Below, piece by piece: positions 62,801-64,000 of a stretch of DNA of 64,000 bases. The position numbers and the translations under genes are program-made. The DNA is from CAVOHU01 sp963817885 (GTDB taxonomy: Bacteria; Acidobacteriota; Vicinamibacteria; Vicinamibacterales; JAKQTR01), in assembly GCA_963817885.1 (NCBI GenBank), contig CAWFQE010000004.1:124001-188000 (forward strand), given 5' to 3'. The notes beneath the pieces are model-generated. The model saw only the letters and a list, made by a program, of their open reading frames with translations. It did no database searches and was not told the origin of the DNA. Position 1 is the first letter of the stretch. Each line of letters begins with the position of its first letter.

Positions 62801-64000
62801 ATGACCGAAGAACCAAGCGCCACGCCGAAGTCCCGGTCCTCGCCCCGGGCGCTGAGGATCATGGACGTGGTCCGGCCTCACTGGAAGGCGCTGACGCTGG
62901 CGTTGGTGGCGGTGCTCGGTGAGACGATCACGGGCATTCTCGAGCCGTGGCCGATCAAGGTCGTCGTCGACAACATTCTGCAGTCGAAGCCGCTGCCAGG
63001 ACTCCTGAGCCGTACCGTGTCGGGGATCTTCGGCCAGGGCCCGTATGCGGTGCTGAATTTCGCCGTGGCCGCCGTGGCGGGCATTGCGATTGTCGGCGCC
63101 GTCAGCGCGTACTTCGAGAAGTACCTCACGACCAGCGTGAGCCAGTGGGTGGGACACGACCTGCGCCGGACCATCTACCACCACATCCAGCGGCTGTCGC
63201 TCGAAGAACACGACAAGGCGCGGACCGGCGACCTGATCACGCGGGTCACGAGCGACATCGAGGTCATCCAGGCGTTCATCGACACGGCGCTGCTCGGCAT
63301 CCTCGTCAGCCTGATGACCCTGGCCGGCATGATCGGGGTCATGTTCTACCTCAACTGGCGCTTCACGTTCATCGCCCTGTCGGTGATGCCCGTGCTCTTT
63401 GCCGTGGTGTACCGCTACACGGGCCGCATCAAGAAGGCCTCGAGGGCGGTTCGCACGAAGGAAGGCCAGCTGCTGTCCGTCGTTGAGGAGGTGCTGACCT
63501 CGATCCGCGTCGTCAAGGCTTTCGCGCGGGAAGACTACGAACAGAAGCGATTCGACTCCGAGAGCCTGGCCAATGTCGAGGCCGGCCTGGAGGCCCGAAC
63601 CCTGAAAGCCAGGCTGGCCCCGGTGGTCGAGGTGATCGTCGCGATCGGAACCTGCCTGGTCCTCTGGTACGGCGCCCGGCTCGCCCTGAGCGGACAGCTC
63701 AGCGCCGGGGTGCTCATCGTGTTCCTCCTCTACCTGGGCAAGATGTACAAGCCCATGCGCGATCTCTCGAAGATGACCGACACCGTCTCCAAGGCGATGG
63801 TCGGTTATGAGCGGCTCAAGGAAGTGCTCGACATCGAGAGCCGCGTGCGCGACATGCCGGGCGCGCGCCGGGCCCCGAAGTTCACCGGGCAGATTGAGTT
63901 CAACAGGGTCAGTTTCAACTATGGAGCGGACAAGGAGATCCTGAGGGATGTCAGCTTCAAGGTCGAAGCCGGGCAGGTTGCGGCCATCGTCGGCCCGTCA
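62801..64000 (+). CDS. ABC exporter, transmembrane-ATPase half-transporter (3' end outside window)
   Basis: The frame is open to the right edge; 400 codons are visible. A cytoplasmic lead (PRALRIMDVVRPHWKALTLA) precedes six transmembrane helices with typical ABC-B coupling features (RRTIYHHIQRLSLEEHDKARTGDLITRVTSDIEVIQAFI and SVVEEVLTSIRVVKAFAREDYEQKRFD). The ATPase begins IEFNRVSFNYGADKEILRDVSFKVEAGQVAAIVGPS, just before the Walker A lysine. Homologues export lipids, peptides or drugs. The TGTGC box at 62618 puts it in the regulon. Confidence 0.92.
   Translation, partial: MTEEPSATPKSRSSPRALRIMDVVRPHWKALTLALVAVLGETITGILEPWPIKVVVDNILQSKPLPGLLSRTVSGIFGQGPYAVLNFAVAAVAGIAIVGAVSAYFEKYLTTSVSQWVGHDLRRTIYHHIQRLSLEEHDKARTGDLITRVTSDIEVIQAFIDTALLGILVSLMTLAGMIGVMFYLNWRFTFIALSVMPVLFAVVYRYTGRIKKASRAVRTKEGQLLSVVEEVLTSIRVVKAFAREDYEQKRFDSESLANVEAGLEARTLKARLAPVVEVIVAIGTCLVLWYGARLALSGQLSAGVLIVFLLYLGKMYKPMRDLSKMTDTVSKAMVGYERLKEVLDIESRVRDMPGARRAPKFTGQIEFNRVSFNYGADKEILRDVSFKVEAGQVAAIVGPS

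Overview
The window is a high-GC bacterial chromosome segment. Its features point to Acidobacteriota, most likely class Vicinamibacteria: an expanded family of short Crp/Fnr regulators ending in a conserved LHD tail, DUF3617, DUF5694 and DUF3943 proteins, M28 peptidases, OmpA-like proteins and many secreted or lipoprotein genes. This placement is inference from protein families; there is no rRNA or tRNA in the window.

Layout. (1) 0-16 kb: mostly secreted or envelope proteins of unknown role: a Vps62-like protein, a peroxiredoxin, a YceI protein, a beta-helix protein, a transglutaminase-like membrane protein, DUF3617, a large discoidin plus von Willebrand A protein, DUF5694 and an M28 aminopeptidase. 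(2) 16-22 kb: a TetR-EmrB-EmrA-kinase-TolC tripartite efflux operon with an unexpected cytidylate-kinase-like gene inside it. (3) 22-27 kb: two large lipoproteins, an OmpA-like protein and a flavin split-barrel protein. (4) 27-32 kb: a complete pstSCAB-phoU phosphate operon with a PHO-box-like triplet upstream. (5) 32-37.5 kb: a Tat-exported multicopper oxidase, gene remnants, repeats, an OmpA protein and a DUF3943 outer-membrane protein. (6) 37.5-63 kb: a stress and envelope region holding four Crp/Fnr paralogues in A-B-A-B order, small membrane proteins (DUF3309, YtxH, lmo0937, GlsB/YeaQ), CsbD, BON, TraR/DksA, zwf, a class D sortase with a zinc-dependent phospholipase C-like protein, a hybrid histidine kinase, PBP1A and an ABC exporter cut by the window edge.

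The main discovery is a recurring 16-bp palindrome, TGTNC-N6-GNACA. I found it in front of at least fourteen genes or divergent pairs, almost all in region 6. In nearly every case the centre of the palindrome lies 34.5 or 35.5 bp before the last base of a -10-like hexamer, which is the geometry of a class II CRP-type activator site at about -41.5. Three targets, including two of the Crp/Fnr genes themselves, would then be transcribed from the first base of the start codon (leaderless mRNAs). I propose that one or more of the four local Crp/Fnr proteins drives an envelope and general-stress regulon through this box.

At least twelve genes that otherwise look intact carry single-base frame breaks, far above the normal rate. 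I therefore treat most of them as probable sequence or assembly indels and annotate them as whole genes. True remnants (MacB, an ABC ATPase, phosphoketolase, a hemerythrin-like protein and a membrane sensor N-terminus) are listed separately as pseudogenes.
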